From Dyella ginsengisoli LA-4 (lineage in GTDB: Bacteria > Pseudomonadota > Gammaproteobacteria > Xanthomonadales > Rhodanobacteraceae), in NCBI RefSeq assembly GCF_000334915.1, contig NZ_AMSF01000085.1, positions 1-64,000 of the forward strand: a stretch of 64,000 nt of DNA, given 5' to 3'. The notes beneath the pieces are model-generated. The model did not search any database. It was not told the origin of the DNA and saw only the letters and a program-made list of their open reading frames with translations. Below are positions 47,920 through 55,911 of this stretch, piece after piece. A program made the translations under genes and the position numbers. The first letter of the stretch is position 1; each line of letters starts with the position of its first letter.

Positions 47920-48975
47920 TCAGTCGCGCTCGCGCTGGCCGCGATGGCCATGCGGGCGGTCGATCGGCCGGCCGCCGCGCTGGCGGCGCAGGCGTGCCTC
48001 GAGCGTGGCGGCCTGGTCTTCGCGCTCGTCGCGCAGCTTCAGGTAGTTGCGCCAGCGCTCGGCGGACAGCCCGCCGTTGTCCAGCGCCTCCTGCACCGCG
48101 CAACCCGGCTCGCTGCCGTGGCCGCAGTCCGCGAAACGGCACAGCTCGGCCAGCTCGTCGATATCGGCGAACAGGTCCAGGTTCTCGTCGCCGGTGAGCT
48201 TCAGCTCGCGCATGCCCGGCGTATCGATCAGGCAGCCACCGGTCGGCAGCTGCAGCAGGGCGCGATGGGTGGTGGTGTGACGTCCACGACTGTCATGGGC
48301 GCGCACGGCACTGGTCGCCATGCGGTCCACACCCAGCAGGGTGTTGGTGAGCGTGGACTTGCCCGCTCCGGACGAGCCGACCAGCACCGCGCTGTCTCCC
48401 GGCCGCAGATATTCCGCCAGCACGGCAATGCTGGCCGGATCCTTGCCGTTGATGGCATGCATCGGCACCTCACCGGGCAGGCGTCCACGCAACTCGGCGA
48501 CGCGATCGGCCGCATCGTCGGTGAGGTCCAGCTTGCTCAGCAGCACCACCGGACGGGCACCGGAATCCTCGATCAGCGACAGGTAGCGCTCGATCCTCGA
48601 TGGGTTGAAATCGCCATCCAGGCCAGTGAGCACCAGCACGTAGTCGATGTTGGTGGCGATCACCTGACGCTCGTAACGCTCGCCGGCGGCCGCCCGCGAG
48701 AGCACGGTGCGCCGCGGCAACACCTTCTGGATATGCGGCGGGGATCCCGGCTCGAACTCGACGAAATCGCCCACCGCCGGCCGCTCGGCAGGATCCAGCC
48801 CGCGCTTGAGGAAATGTCCGGCCGGCTGGGCACCGAACAGGTGCTCGCCATCGTGCAACTCGTAGCCGGCACGGTGCTGGGCCACCACGCGGGCCAGCCG
48901 CAATCCACCGGAGGGGAGGGAGTCGCCGCGCCAGCCGATATGGCGCAGTCGGTCGATTAGGGTGGCTTCGCTCAT
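47920..48975 (-). CDS. rsgA: Ribosome small-subunit-dependent GTPase A
   Basis: 351 residues. OB-fold N-terminus, then the circularly permuted GTPase order of RsgA: G4-type LLSKLDL, P-loop VGSSGAGKSTLTNTLLG, and the switch region SRGRHTTTHRALLQLPTGGCLIDTPGMREL. The zinc-finger C-terminus keeps CRFADCGHGSEPGCAVQ (Cys, Cys, His, Cys). RsgA helps late 30S subunit maturation. An arginine/glycine-rich tail (RRQRGGRPIDRPHGHRGQRERD) may contact rRNA. ATG 48975 is the start; the gene appears to lead a three-gene unit. Confidence 0.96.
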   Translation of the reverse strand: MSEATLIDRLRHIGWRGDSLPSGGLRLARVVAQHRAGYELHDGEHLFGAQPAGHFLKRGLDPAERPAVGDFVEFEPGSPPHIQKVLPRRTVLSRAAAGERYERQVIATNIDYVLVLTGLDGDFNPSRIERYLSLIEDSGARPVVLLSKLDLTDDAADRVAELRGRLPGEVPMHAINGKDPASIAVLAEYLRPGDSAVLVGSSGAGKSTLTNTLLGVDRMATSAVRAHDSRGRHTTTHRALLQLPTGGCLIDTPGMRELKLTGDENLDLFADIDELAELCRFADCGHGSEPGCAVQEALDNGGLSAERWRNYLKLRDEREDQAATLEARLRRQRGGRPIDRPHGHRGQRERD

Positions 48976-49113
48976 GGGGCCCGATTATGCCCGGCCCCCG
49001 ATCGGGCCGATATCCGACTCTTGGCTGGCCCACACGGGCCGCCCGGTCGCTGTTAGCATGCCTGCACCGCCGGCCGCAAGCGCCGGTGCAGCAAAGCACA
49101 GGAACCTACGTCG

Positions 49114-50358
49114 TTGGCCCCGATCAAACCCAGCCCGCATCTTTCCAACGTGCGCTACGAGATCCGTGGCGCGCTGACCCGCCGCGCCCGCGAGATGGAG
49201 GCCGAAGGCCTGCCGATCATCAAGCTCAACATCGGCAACCCGGCCCGCTACGGCTTCCAGACGCCGCCCCACCTGCGCGAAGCCATCGCCGCCAAGCTCA
49301 CCGAGAGCGAGGCGTATGGCCATGAGCAGGGTCTGGAGGAGGCGCGCGCCGCCATCGCCGACCTGCAGCGCGCCCGGGGCGCGCGCGGCGTGGACATGGA
49401 CCGGGTGTTCATCGGCAACGGCGTCAGCGAGCTGATCGACATCAGTCTGCGCGCCCTGCTGCAGCCGGGTGACGAGGTACTGCTGCCCAGCCCGGACTAC
49501 CCGCTGTGGAGCGCCGCGACCATCCTCAACGGCGGCAAGCCGCGCTATTACCGCTGCCTGCCGGAGAACGGCCACCAGCCGGACCCGGCGGAGATCGAGA
49601 GCCTGATCACCCCGCGCACCCGCGCGCTGGTGCTGATCAACCCGAACAATCCCACCGGCGCGGTCTACCCGCGCGAGCTGCTCGAGCAGCTGGTGGCGAT
49701 CGCCGCGCGACACCGCCTGCTGCTGCTGTGCGACGAGATCTACGACGAGATCCTCTACGACGGCGCCGTGTTCCAGCCGCTGGCGGAGGTCGCCGGCGAC
49801 GTGCCCTGCGTGAGCTTCGGCGGCCTGTCCAAGGTGCACCGCGCCTGCGGCTATCGGGTCGGCTGGATGAGCTTGTCCGGCGAGCCGGCACGCACGGCGG
49901 AGTACCGCGACGCGCTGCAGCTGCTCGCTGCGCTGCGCCTGTGCGCCAACGCCACGGCCCAGTGGGCGGTGGTACCGGCGCTGCAGGGCGCGCCGACCAT
50001 CCAGGCGCTGACCGCGCCCGGCGGGCGGCTGCACGAAGCGCGTCGAGCGGTGATCGAAGGCGTGGCGGCCAGCGATTACCTGGAACTGGCCGCCCCCGAC
50101 GGTGCGCTCTACGCGTTCCCTGGCGTGCGCGCCGACCGCCTGCCGGTGTTCGACGATGGCGCGTTCGCGCTGCGCCTGCTCGAGCAGGAGTCGGTGCTGG
50201 TGGTGCCGGGCGCGAGCTTCAACGTGCCGGCGAGCCGGCAGTTCCGCCTCACCCTGCTGCCGCAGCCGGACGAGTTGCGCGAGGTGTTCGTGCGGATCGA
50301 GCGCGTGCTCGCTGCCATGGCTGCCGAGCAGCCGGCCCGCGCGGCCGCCGTCGCCTGA
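49114..50358 (+). CDS. alaA: Pyridoxal-phosphate aminotransferase, AlaA-like (glutamate-pyruvate)
   Basis: 414 residues, class I aminotransferase. The start is TTG 49114 with AGGAA upstream; the N-terminus (IKPSPHLSNVRYEIRGALTRRAREME) is very like E. coli AlaA. Other AlaA-like blocks are KLNIGNPARYGF, IGNGVSELIDISLRALL, INPNNPTGAVYPRELLE, LCDEIYDEILYD, the PLP lysine in GGLSKVHRACGYRVGWM, and LRLCANATAQWAV. It should make alanine from pyruvate and glutamate. The downstream SGNH hydrolase starts 3 nt after its stop, so the two are co-translated. Confidence 0.88.
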   Translation: MAPIKPSPHLSNVRYEIRGALTRRAREMEAEGLPIIKLNIGNPARYGFQTPPHLREAIAAKLTESEAYGHEQGLEEARAAIADLQRARGARGVDMDRVFIGNGVSELIDISLRALLQPGDEVLLPSPDYPLWSAATILNGGKPRYYRCLPENGHQPDPAEIESLITPRTRALVLINPNNPTGAVYPRELLEQLVAIAARHRLLLLCDEIYDEILYDGAVFQPLAEVAGDVPCVSFGGLSKVHRACGYRVGWMSLSGEPARTAEYRDALQLLAALRLCANATAQWAVVPALQGAPTIQALTAPGGRLHEARRAVIEGVAASDYLELAAPDGALYAFPGVRADRLPVFDDGAFALRLLEQESVLVVPGASFNVPASRQFRLTLLPQPDELREVFVRIERVLAAMAAEQPARAAAVA

Positions 50359-50360
50359 CG

Positions 50361-50963
50361 GTGGCCGCGCGATTCCTCGCCCTGGGCGACTCCTACACCA
50401 TCGGCGAGGGCGTTCCGGAGGCCGGCCGCTGGCCGGTGCAGCTGGTCGCCCATCTCACCACCGCCGGGATCCCGGTGGAGGCACCGCGCATCGTCGCCGT
50501 GACCGGCTGGACCACGGATGAGCTGGCCGCCGGGATGGACGCCGCCGCGCTGCCGCCGGGCTGGGACCTGGTGACCCTGCTGGTCGGCGTGAACAACCAG
50601 TACCGCGGTCGCGGCGAGGACGAATACCGGCGGGAGTTCACCGGCCTGCTCGCGCGGGCGGTGGCGCTGGCGGACGGACAGGCGGGCCGCGTGGTGGTGG
50701 TGTCGATCCCGGACTGGGGCGTGACGCGCTTCGCGCGCGAGTCGGGACGCGACCGCGCGGCGATCGGTGCGGCGCTGGACCGGTTCAACGCCATCGCGTG
50801 CGCCGAGGCCGGCGCGGTGGGGGCAGCGTTCGTCGACATCACCGACCTCACGCGCGCCCATCCGGACGAGCTTGCCGACGACGGCCTGCACCCTGATGCC
50901 CGGCAGTACGCCCGCTGGATCGCGCGCATCGCTCCCGCCGCCCGGACCGCGCTGGCCACCTGA
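50361..50963 (+). CDS. SGNH/GDSL-family hydrolase
   Basis: 200 residues from GTG 50361. Block I FLALGDSYTIGEG (nucleophile Ser), block III LLVGVNNQYRG (oxyanion Asn) and block V DGLHPDARQY (Asp and His) are all present, so it should be an active esterase or lipase-like enzyme. It lacks a signal peptide, so it is cytoplasmic unless exported otherwise. The start is only 3 nt after the alaA stop. Substrate unknown. Confidence 0.9.
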   Translation: MAARFLALGDSYTIGEGVPEAGRWPVQLVAHLTTAGIPVEAPRIVAVTGWTTDELAAGMDAAALPPGWDLVTLLVGVNNQYRGRGEDEYRREFTGLLARAVALADGQAGRVVVVSIPDWGVTRFARESGRDRAAIGAALDRFNAIACAEAGAVGAAFVDITDLTRAHPDELADDGLHPDARQYARWIARIAPAARTALAT

Positions 50964-51053
50964 GGCCGCAACCGGGCTGCAACCTCGCCGCCATCGCGCG
51001 GTGATCCGCGCGACGAATACTGGCGCCCCGGGCAACCACCGGGAACCGCCGCC

Positions 51054-51911
51054 ATGGCCACGCTCCGCTGCCGCAGCGCCTTCATCTCCGACGTGCACCT
51101 GGGCACGCCCGACTGCAAGGCGCGCTACCTGCTCGACTTCCTCCGCCAGCTCCGCTGCGACAAGCTCTACCTGGTCGGCGACATCATCGACCTGGAGGCG
51201 CTGGGCAAGCGCATGTGGTGGCATGCCGACCACGGCGCAGTGATCGCCGAGATCCTCGACCTGGCGCGGCGCGGTGTCGAGGTCACCTACATCCCCGGCA
51301 ACCACGATGCCGCCCTGCGCGGGCTGGCCGGCCAGGACTTCGGCGGCGTGCGCATCGCGCTGGATGCGGTGCACGAGGGCGCCGACGGGCGCCGCTACCG
51401 GGTCAGCCACGGCGACGAGTACGACCCCGAGCACGTCGGCCGCGGCTGGATGCTGCACCTGGGCGAAGCGATGCACCGCTTCATCTGCTGGAGCAACCGG
51501 CGGGTCAACGCGTGGCGGCGCCGGATGGATCTGCCCTACCTGCCACTGTCGATCATCGTGAAGTCGCACGTTGGCAAGGCTCTGGCCTACATCCGCGCCT
51601 ACGAGGAGCGCGTGGCCGGGGATGCCCGCGAGCGGGGCTTCGACGGGCACATCTGCGGCCACATCCACTTCGGCCAGGTGCGCGAGATGGACGGGCTGCT
51701 CTACCTCAACGACGGCGACTGGGTCGAGCACTGCACGGCTCTGGTCGAGGACCACACCGGCGCGATGGAGCTGATCCACTGGAGCGAGCAGCCGACCCAG
51801 CTCGGGCGCGCCAGCCGCGAGCTGGTGCTGCCGACGCCGGCCGCGGCGCTGGCGCTGGCACCCCTGGCCCGACGCCAGCGCAGCCTGGAAGAACTCCGAC
51901 CCGCAGCCTGA
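51054..51911 (+). CDS. LpxH-like metallophosphoesterase (UDP-2,3-diacylglucosamine diphosphatase-like)
   Basis: 285 residues. Metal-ligand motifs of the calcineurin-like fold are complete: FISDVHLG, LVGDIIDLEAL, PGNHDAA, SHGDEYD and ICGHIHFG. The insert with WSNRRVNAWRRRMDLPYLPLSIIVKSHVGKA is typical of the longer LpxH2/YbbF-related group often annotated as UDP-2,3-diacylglucosamine diphosphatase; E. coli LpxH itself is shorter (240 residues). I am confident of the phosphoesterase fold and less so of the lipid A role, because a second canonical lpxH may exist elsewhere. The C-terminal 40 residues are Ala/Arg-rich. Confidence 0.85.
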   Translation: MATLRCRSAFISDVHLGTPDCKARYLLDFLRQLRCDKLYLVGDIIDLEALGKRMWWHADHGAVIAEILDLARRGVEVTYIPGNHDAALRGLAGQDFGGVRIALDAVHEGADGRRYRVSHGDEYDPEHVGRGWMLHLGEAMHRFICWSNRRVNAWRRRMDLPYLPLSIIVKSHVGKALAYIRAYEERVAGDARERGFDGHICGHIHFGQVREMDGLLYLNDGDWVEHCTALVEDHTGAMELIHWSEQPTQLGRASRELVLPTPAAALALAPLARRQRSLEELRPAA

Positions 51912-52697
51912 TCAGTTGCGCATCAGCTGACCTGCGACCCGCGCGGCCAGGCGGCGCGGCATGAAGCGTGTGCCCTGGGCCATCAGTGCATTGACCCAGC
52001 CGGTGATGACGCCGCTGCGCCCACGTAGCATCGCCGCGACACCCTCGCGGGCCACTGCGGGCGCCTGCATGCGCGTGAGGCGCTGGTACCAGGTGGCTTT
52101 CTGCCCGGAGACGTCGAGGAACTGCGTGGCGGTGACGCCCGGGGACACCACCGTGCAGCGGACGCCCGTACCGCGCAGCTCGGCGTCCACGGCATAGCTG
52201 AATTCGAGCACGTAGCTCTTCGCCGCCGCGTAGGCCGCGTAGTACGGCGTGGGCTGGAACGCACCAGTGGAAGCGACCTGCAGCACGCGGCCGAAGCCGC
52301 GCTCGCGCATTGCCGGCAGCAGCAGCCGGGTGAGGTGGGTCAGCGCCAGCACGTCCACCGCGAGCATGCTTTCCAGCCGTTCCCACGGCGTATCCGCGAA
52401 CGCACCGAACACGCCGAACCCGGCGTTGTTCACCAGTACATCGACGGCAATGCGGTCGGCGGCCAGTCCGGTGGCCAGCGCCTCGCGGGCTGCCGCGTCC
52501 GACAGGTCGGCCGGCCGGACGTGGACGGTGCGTCCGGCCTCGCGCAGTTCCCGTGCCAGCGCCTGCATCGGCGGCTCGCTGCGGGCGACGAGGACGAGGT
52601 CGGCGCCGCGCCGCGCCAGTTCGCGCGCGAACTCGATGCCCAGTCCGCTGGAGGCGCCGGTGACCAGGGCAGTCCGGCCGTGCAGTGACGAAATCAT
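51912..52697 (-). CDS. Short-chain dehydrogenase/reductase
   Basis: 261 residues, classical SDR. Nucleotide-binding TGASSGLGIEFARELARRG, NNAGFGVFG and the catalytic Ser...Tyr-xxx-Lys (VASTGAFQPTPYYAAYAAAKSYVLEF) are intact. The C-terminal MAQGTRFMPRRLAARVAGQLMRN is basic, as in membrane-associated members. The start ATG 52697 overlaps the stop of the tetR gene upstream (ATGA), so the reductase is co-translated with its presumed regulator. Substrate unknown; lipid or steroid-like substrates are common in this group. Confidence 0.93.
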   Translation of the reverse strand: MISSLHGRTALVTGASSGLGIEFARELARRGADLVLVARSEPPMQALARELREAGRTVHVRPADLSDAAAREALATGLAADRIAVDVLVNNAGFGVFGAFADTPWERLESMLAVDVLALTHLTRLLLPAMRERGFGRVLQVASTGAFQPTPYYAAYAAAKSYVLEFSYAVDAELRGTGVRCTVVSPGVTATQFLDVSGQKATWYQRLTRMQAPAVAREGVAAMLRGRSGVITGWVNALMAQGTRFMPRRLAARVAGQLMRN

Positions 52698-53377
52698 GGT
52701 GGAGTCTCCCGGGCGGCCTCGAGGCCGCGGATCAGTGCCCGCAGCAGGGCGCGCAGTTCGGTGGAAAAGTCGATCAGGAAGCCGGCCAGTGCCGCGTCGG
52801 CGCGCAGGGCCTGGTGCAGTGCCGGCGCCGGCGCGGCCATCTGCGCCAATCCGGGCGCCACCGCCTGGAGCCAGAGCAGCAGCCGCGTACCCTGCCCCGG
52901 CGCCAACGCCAGGGTGCGGTCCAGTGTCGCGCCGGTGGCGGCGACCCGGGCCAGCAGCGAGCGCTTGAAGTCGAGCACGTCGGCCACCGGCACGTTGGCC
53001 TCCAGCACCACGTGCAGCAGTGCGGCCAGGCGCAGGAACATCGGCCGTGCCGACAGTTCGTCGGCGACCGCGTCCACCCACGATGTCGCCGTCGGCACGC
53101 CGTCCGCCAGCCGGGCGTCGAGAGCGTCGAACCAGGCCTGGTAGTGCTCGGCCAGCAGCGCCAGGAACAGGGCTTCGCGGGTCGGGAAGTACAGGTAGGT
53201 GGTGCCCTTGGCCACATCGGCGGCCGCGGCCACCGCGCCCATGGTGATCGACTCGTAGGGCCGGTGCTCGAGCAGGCGCAGCGCGGCGGCGAGCAGGTCG
53301 CGCCGGCGGCGTTCCTTCATCGCTTCGTCCACCGCCCGGCGGCCGCGGCCCAGCGGGCATGTCTTTTTACTGACCAT
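52694..53377 (-). CDS. TetR-family transcriptional regulator
   Basis: 227 residues. The N-terminal helix-turn-helix DLLAAALRLLEHRPYESITMGAVAAAADVAKGTTYLYFPTREALFLALL is textbook TetR. The C-terminal ligand domain is helical and hydrophobic. ATG 53377 lies inside a near-perfect operator, and the promoter spacing places the transcript start at or next to this ATG, so the mRNA is probably leaderless. It should repress its own operon with the downstream SDR until a ligand binds. Confidence 0.93.
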   Translation of the reverse strand: MVSKKTCPLGRGRRAVDEAMKERRRRDLLAAALRLLEHRPYESITMGAVAAAADVAKGTTYLYFPTREALFLALLAEHYQAWFDALDARLADGVPTATSWVDAVADELSARPMFLRLAALLHVVLEANVPVADVLDFKRSLLARVAATGATLDRTLALAPGQGTRLLLWLQAVAPGLAQMAAPAPALHQALRADAALAGFLIDFSTELRALLRALIRGLEAARETPP

Positions 53378-53404
53378 GGGTCATTTATAAGTGACCATCG
53401 GTCA
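53371..53404 (-). promoter_or_regulatory. Double TetR operator
   Basis: Two inverted repeats, TGACC-ATG-GGTCA at 53371-53383 and TGACC-ATC-GGTCA at 53392-53404, with centres 21 bp apart (two helical turns). One lies between the -35 and -10 boxes, the other covers the predicted start. The symmetry and position strongly suggest autorepression. Confidence 0.88.
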
Positions 53405-53412
53405 GTTTTCAA
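53384..53412 (-). promoter_or_regulatory. Promoter of tetR-SDR operon, predicted leaderless
   Basis: On the minus strand TTGAAA (53412-53407), a 17-bp spacer and TATAAA (53389-53384). The start is expected near 53378-53377, at the tetR ATG; no ribosome-binding site can exist between them. Confidence 0.72.
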
Positions 53413-53482
53413 GCACGCCTTGCACCGCCGCCCGCGCGGTACCATGTACCGCTGTCTCATGTCCCCCTACGGAACCGCGTCC

Positions 53483-54379
53483 ATGTCCCTCGATCCAGCC
53501 ACCCGCGAACGCATCCAGACCCTGCTCAGCGAGCACCGCGTGGTGCTGTTCATGAAGGGCACCCGCCAGCAGCCGATGTGCGGCTTCTCGGCCGCCGCCA
53601 CCAATACGCTGAACGAGCTGCTGGACGACTACCACACCGTCAACGTGCTGGAAGACCAGGCGATCCGCGAGGGCATCAAGATCTTCGGCGAATGGCCCAC
53701 CATCCCGCAGCTCTACGTCGAGGGCGAGCTGGTCGGTGGCTCGGACATCATCCGCCAGATGTACACCAGCGGTGAGCTGCACAGCCTGTTCGGCGCGGCG
53801 CCGCCGGACCGCACGCCGCCGGAGATCACCATCACCGACAAGGCCGCCGAGATGATCCGCCAGGGCACCGCCGACGCGCAGGGTGTGGTCATCCACCTGG
53901 AGATCGGCCCGGACTTCAGCGCGGGCTTCCAGCTCGCCCCGGCCGGCGACTTCGACATCGTGGCCGAGTCCAACGGGCTGACCATCCATTTCGACCCGGC
54001 CAGCGCCCAGCGCGCCAAGGGCATCGTGATCGACTGGGTGTCCACCGTGCAGGGCGAGGGCCTCAGCCTGAAGTTTCCCGGCGCGCAGCAGGTACATGAC
54101 ATGAGCGTGCAGGAACTGCGCCAGCGGCTGGCCGACGGCAACCTCACGCTGGTCGACGTGCGCCCGGCGGCGGCCCGCGCCATGCTGCCGCCCCTGCCGG
54201 AGGCACGCATCCTCGAGGACGAGGGCTACGACGCATTTGCCGCGTTGCCCAAGGACACGCCGATCGCCTTCGTCTGCCAGCGGGGCATCTCCAGCCGGGG
54301 CGTCGCCGAGCGCTTCGCCTCGCACGGCTTCAGCCAGGTCTTCAACGTGGAAGGCGGCATGGAAGCCTGCAGCGGCTGA
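53483..54379 (+). CDS. grxD: Grx4-type monothiol glutaredoxin fused to A-type-like and rhodanese domains
   Basis: 298 residues, three domains. Residues 1-110 are a monothiol glutaredoxin with the CGFS motif (C33) and EWPTIPQLYVEGELVGG, which binds glutathione and a bridging Fe-S cluster. Residues about 120-200 look like an A-type Fe-S carrier/HesB domain (EITITDKAAEMIRQG) but contain none of the cluster-binding cysteines, so this part is degenerate. Residues 210-298 are a rhodanese domain (LTLVDVRP) with active loop CQRGISSRG. Related fused proteins occur in Xanthomonadales. ATG 53483 is chosen; ATG 53459 is an alternative. Confidence 0.92.
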   Translation: MSLDPATRERIQTLLSEHRVVLFMKGTRQQPMCGFSAAATNTLNELLDDYHTVNVLEDQAIREGIKIFGEWPTIPQLYVEGELVGGSDIIRQMYTSGELHSLFGAAPPDRTPPEITITDKAAEMIRQGTADAQGVVIHLEIGPDFSAGFQLAPAGDFDIVAESNGLTIHFDPASAQRAKGIVIDWVSTVQGEGLSLKFPGAQQVHDMSVQELRQRLADGNLTLVDVRPAAARAMLPPLPEARILEDEGYDAFAALPKDTPIAFVCQRGISSRGVAERFASHGFSQVFNVEGGMEACSG

Positions 54380-54385
54380 GCCCCG

Positions 54386-54444
54386 GGGCGGTCCGGATTT
54401 CCGTACCGCCCGGATCCAACCGGCCGTCGCCCTCGGGCGGCGGC
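54386..54444. other. Two hairpins between convergent genes
   Basis: GGGCGGT / ACCGCCC with an inner CGGA / TCCG stem (54386-54411), and GCCGTCGCCC / GGGCGGCGGC with one wobble pair (54423-54444). Neither has a T-tract; they may end transcripts of the convergent glutaredoxin and hydroxylase genes by other means. Confidence 0.4.
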
Positions 54445-54483
54445 TTGCTGCTCGCGGCCGGAAAGTTCCCCGGAGCTGCTTTC

Positions 54484-55806
54484 TCAGACGCTCGCCGGCG
54501 GCAGCTCGCAACGGGTGTTGAAGTCGCCGATCGCGGCGACCAGGTCGGTCACCGCCATCTGCTCCACCTCGGTCAGATCGGGGTTCCAGCTGTCCAGGAT
54601 CAATACCACCCGGGTCACGTCGCTGTGGTTCCACGCTTCGTGCTCGAAGGTGTCGTCGAAGGTGACGCAGCTGCCCTCGCGCCAGTGGTGCTCCTGACCG
54701 CCCACGCGCAGCGCGCATTCCCGGGGAACAATCAGCGGGAGATGGGTGACCAGGCGGGTGTTGGTCACCCCCGTATGCGGCAGGATGTGGGTCCCCGGCC
54801 GCAGTACCGAGAACAGCGCCTCGGGCGCGTGGTCGCGGATGCGGACCAGCGGACAGGCATCCAGCGCGGCCATGGTCCGCGGGCACGCCCGCGCGTGGTC
54901 TTCGTAACGCTGCCCGTGGCGGTGGAAGAAATACGCGTCCCAGGCCGGCGCCTCGGCGCCCGAGGCGCGCAGCATCGTGGCAGCCTGCTCCGGGCTGTCC
55001 ACGCCCAGGAACGAGTCCAGCGGCTGTTCGCCGGCCAGCACCGCGAGCAGTTCCTCGCGGATCGCGAAGGTCGCCGCTTCCAGTGCCTCGTGCCAGGGAA
55101 AGCGATGGCGTGGGTAGTAGGGCTGGCTCGGGATATCCGGAAAGTACAGGAACAGCGGCCGCTGACGCGGATCGATCGCAGGCATCGGCTCGACTCCGAC
55201 ATGAATCGCCAGCGCCCGCTCCACGCGGCGCAGCTCATCCGCCCCGTAGCGCTGACGCAATGGCTCCAGCGCCTGGTCGAACAGGCGGCGGCGACCGGCG
55301 TTGGCATAGCCCATTGCGTACTTCACCGTATCGCGCAACCCCGGCGCGGTGTTCGCATCGCTGAGCCAGCGTCCCTGCTCCTGCGCGGTGCGCACGGCGA
55401 TGAAATAGGCCCGCAGTGCATCATCGGCCTGGCCCAGCTGCTCAAGGGCAATGCCGAGTTGCAGGCGCGCGACGAACAGGCGCGGCGCCAGGGTCAGCGC
55501 GCGCTGCAGGCTGATCGCCGCCGCCTCGACATCACCCACCGCCAGATGCGCACTGCCGATCTGGTGGGCGACGCCCGCGTGCTCCGGGTGGGCCCGCTCG
55601 GCGCGGCTGAGCAACATCATCGCAACCGGCGCGTTGCGGCGGGCCATCTCCCGGTTGGCCACGAACATCAGCGCCTCGGCATCGTCCGGCGCCTGCTCCA
55701 GCAGCTGCCGGTAGGCAGTCTCGGCGGCGGCCATCTCGCCGCGCTGCAGATGGCCGCGCGCCCGCTCGTGCAACGGAGCGGAATCGGTCTGGGACTGGGT
55801 ACTCAT
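54484..55806 (-). CDS. TPR protein with aspartyl/asparaginyl beta-hydroxylase domain
   Basis: 440 residues. Residues 1-190 hold TPR-like helical repeats (HLQRGEMAAAETAYRQLLEQAPDDAEALMFVANRE and two further units). The C-terminal domain (about 270-440) matches PF05118: GTHILPHTGVTNTRLVTHLPLIVP, RVGGQEHHWREGSCVTFDDTFEHEAWN and RVVLILDSWNPDLT, with the two Fe(II)-binding histidines in HTG and FEHEAWN. It would hydroxylate Asp or Asn in a protein or peptide with 2-oxoglutarate and O2. ATG 55806 was chosen at the start of recognisable sequence. It is divergent from a TPR-sulfotransferase operon, 105 bp apart. Confidence 0.92.
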   Translation of the reverse strand: MSTQSQTDSAPLHERARGHLQRGEMAAAETAYRQLLEQAPDDAEALMFVANREMARRNAPVAMMLLSRAERAHPEHAGVAHQIGSAHLAVGDVEAAAISLQRALTLAPRLFVARLQLGIALEQLGQADDALRAYFIAVRTAQEQGRWLSDANTAPGLRDTVKYAMGYANAGRRRLFDQALEPLRQRYGADELRRVERALAIHVGVEPMPAIDPRQRPLFLYFPDIPSQPYYPRHRFPWHEALEAATFAIREELLAVLAGEQPLDSFLGVDSPEQAATMLRASGAEAPAWDAYFFHRHGQRYEDHARACPRTMAALDACPLVRIRDHAPEALFSVLRPGTHILPHTGVTNTRLVTHLPLIVPRECALRVGGQEHHWREGSCVTFDDTFEHEAWNHSDVTRVVLILDSWNPDLTEVEQMAVTDLVAAIGDFNTRCELPPASV

Positions 55807-55911
55807 CGAGGGTGATACTCCGGATAGCGGCCTTGCCGCACTTGGCCGCAGACGCGGCGGCTTGCCATGGCCGGGCATAATAGCTGCCTCGGGCAGCGCG
55901 TCGCCCGCACG

